Positions 62,889 to 64,000 of a stretch of DNA of 64,000 nt are shown one piece after another. Every line of letters begins with the position of its first letter. The stretch's first letter is position 1. Source of the stretch: Streptomyces sp. NBC_00525 (GTDB taxonomy: Bacteria; Actinomycetota; Actinomycetes; Streptomycetales; Streptomycetaceae); contig NZ_CP107834.1 of NCBI RefSeq assembly GCF_036346595.1, positions 2,418,001 through 2,482,000 on the forward strand. Reading direction: 5' to 3'. The position numbers were made by a program, and so were the translations under genes. The notes beneath the pieces are model-generated. The model ran no database searches. It was not told the DNA's origin and saw nothing but the letters and a program-made list of their open reading frames with translations.

Positions 62889-63033
62889 CAGGCTCCCTCC
62901 ACCATCAAACATAACTCAACACAATGAACCACGAATCAACAACAGCGTCAATGAAGAACCCACCGAAGGACCCAGCGAAGAACCCCCACCACCCGTGCGG
63001 GCGATGGGGTCTGGGGGCGGGCGGCGGGCGCCG
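62889..63033 (-). promoter_or_regulatory. gal operon promoter region (AT-richer)
   Basis: This 145-base gap is far richer in A and T than its surroundings. On the minus strand it carries TTGTTGATTCG and TTGTGTTGAGTTATG, repeated TTGTTGA-like units near plausible -35 (TTGATT) and -10 (TTATGT) elements. Streptomyces gal operons have an inducible promoter just before galT; this is its likely position. No gene is present here. Confidence 0.5.
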
Positions 63034-63732
63034 TCAGCCGGTGGGCTCCGGGCCCCGGCGGAGCATCGCCGCCCGGTCCAGCAGCCCGGTGCGGGCGGCC
63101 AGCGCGGCGGCCTCCAGCCGGGAGCCGACCCCGAGCTTCATCAGGACGCGCTGGACATGGGTACGGGCGGTGCTCGGCGCGATCCGCATCCCGGCCGCGA
63201 TCAGCCGGGTGTCCTCGCCCTCCGCGACCCGGACCAGCACCTCCGCCTCGCGCGGGGTGAGCAGCCGCAGCAGCCGGCGGCCCTCGTCGTCGGGCCGGGC
63301 CGCCGGGGCGAGGAGTTCGGCGAAGGCGCCCTGGAGGAGCTGGGGCGCGATGGCCGCCTCGCCGGACCGGGCCTTGGCCATGGCGCGCTCCACGCCCTCG
63401 ATGCGCTCGTCGTGCCGGACGTACCCGGCGGCCCCGGCCGCGAACGCGGCGGCGATCCCGCGCGGGCTGGGCACCGGGCCGAGCACCACCACCGCGGTCT
63501 GCGGGCGCTCCCGTCTGATCCGGACCACCGGGTCGAAGGTGCCCGGCTCGGCGGGGGCGGCCGTGCCGAACAGGCAGACCTCGGGGGCCCGGCCGACCAC
63601 CAGTTCCGCCGCCCCGCTCGTCGGCGCGGCGGCGGCCAGCACCCGGTGGCCGCGCAGCTTCAGCGCGGAGGCGAGCGCCTCGGCGAGCAGTCGGTGGTCG
63701 TCGACCACCATGAGCCGGACACCCACACCCAT
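63034..63732 (-). CDS. Receiver-like LuxR regulator lacking the phospho-acceptor Asp
   Basis: 232 residues from ATG 63732 (GGGGGGA upstream). The receiver start VRLMVVDDHRLLAEALASAL keeps the acidic pair, but the expected phospho-Asp region reads APEVCLFGTAAPAEPG, with Gly or Thr at the Asp position (about 56). The LuxR HTH at about 160-215 is intact: LTPREAEVLVRVAEGEDTRL and STARTHVQRVLMKLGVGS. It is probably a phosphorylation-independent regulator. It lies upstream of and in the same direction as the gal operon, 145 bases away, with no kinase beside it. Confidence 0.85.
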   Translation of the reverse strand: MGVGVRLMVVDDHRLLAEALASALKLRGHRVLAAAAPTSGAAELVVGRAPEVCLFGTAAPAEPGTFDPVVRIRRERPQTAVVVLGPVPSPRGIAAAFAAGAAGYVRHDERIEGVERAMAKARSGEAAIAPQLLQGAFAELLAPAARPDDEGRRLLRLLTPREAEVLVRVAEGEDTRLIAAGMRIAPSTARTHVQRVLMKLGVGSRLEAAALAARTGLLDRAAMLRRGPEPTG

Positions 63733-63857
63733 CGCACGTTCCCCCCGTAGCACCGACACAGGCCCCCCGGCCCTCCAGGGCCGCAAGTTACACGCCCGGA
63801 AACGCGTGTGGGGGTGGAACCGGCCGGTTCCACCCCCTACGCGTCGGTGCCTCGCAC

Positions 63858-64000
63858 TCAGCCGGTGCGGAAGGACACCACCAGGTACTCGTCGTCGTCC
63901 AGGGAGCTCTTGCGGGGTGCGCTGACCATCGTCTCGGAGATGAAGAAGTGCCCCTGCTCGTAGCGGAACTCCGCGTAGTCCGAGGAGAAGCTGGTCTCCG
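63858..64000 (-). CDS. C-terminal end of an unidentified protein (gene runs off the window)
   Basis: The last 46 codons before TGA 63858 are open on the minus strand and read SSDYAEFRYEQGHFFISETM, then a Pro/Lys/Ser turn and DDDEYLVVSFRTG. The codon use is typical of the genome. I do not recognise the family. It is transcribed toward the receiver-like regulator, about 125 bases upstream of it. Confidence 0.6.
   Translation of the reverse strand, partial: ETSFSSDYAEFRYEQGHFFISETMVSAPRKSSLDDDEYLVVSFRTG

Overview
The window is chromosomal DNA of a Streptomyces (high-GC actinomycete). GC is very high, with many GTG and TTG starts, short operons joined by ATGA or GTGA overlaps, and Streptomyces-specific gene types (Rpf/LysM muralytic proteins, a conservon, a DivIVA-like coiled-coil protein, a galT-galE-galK operon). 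The backbone order (eno, two rpf genes, P450, mazG, SurA-like lipoprotein ... mfd, ABC exporter ... tRNA-Gln, glmU, prs, rplY, pth ... galK-galE-galT) matches, from memory, the S. coelicolor SCO3096 to SCO3138 neighbourhood. The window opens inside enolase and ends inside an unidentified gene.

Layout. 1-5.8 kb: 5' end of eno, rpfA behind a cyclic di-AMP riboswitch, a second rpf gene, a CYP107-like P450, mazG and a SurA-like lipoprotein. 5.9-11.7 kb (minus strand): GtrA plus GT2 glycosyltransferase, a Ser/Thr kinase with a TPR tail coupled to a membrane protein, and a DNA-methylase-like protein whose catalytic Asn is replaced by His. 12-26.6 kb, accessory: a DUF4190/DUF4352 membrane protein, a cupin, a conservon (cvnA-cvnB-cvnC-P450) that has lost nearly all of its GTPase gene cvnD, a PucR-type regulator, an HNH-nuclease lipoprotein, a TetR/SCO6745-family divergent pair, a UTRA-only protein coupled to a GntR regulator, an RsbW-like ATPase, an ArsR-MFS pair and a secreted SGNH esterase. 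26.7-37.3 kb: mfd, a MacB/FtsX-type ABC exporter, a MarR-regulated DHA2 efflux pump and a coiled-coil protein. 37.5-42.4 kb: a compact deaminase/SUKH immunity cluster. 42.4-52.9 kb: an orphan histidine kinase, tRNA-Gln, housekeeping glmU, prs, rplY and pth, then ppc, and a fatty-acid desaturase with its TetR regulator. 53-64 kb: a secreted FG-GAP repeat protein, an FAD oxidoreductase, a VOC gene without a stop codon, tam, MarR, a NarL-type regulator, GNAT, the gal operon and a receiver protein lacking its phospho-Asp.

Working together: glmU and prs supply UDP-GlcNAc and PRPP. rplY and pth serve the ribosome and tRNA recycling. galT-galE-galK is the Leloir pathway. The Rpf proteins remodel the wall during germination and growth under cyclic di-AMP control. 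Several regulator/transporter or regulator/enzyme pairs carry palindromic sites in their shared promoters (TetR at 20.76 kb, ArsR at 25.27 kb, MarR at 35.87 and 57.77 kb, and a site before the desaturase at 51.17 kb). The most unusual regions are the 37.5-42.4 kb deaminase/SUKH cluster, the broken conservon with a P450 lacking ExxR, the His-for-Asn methylase and the stop-less VOC gene.
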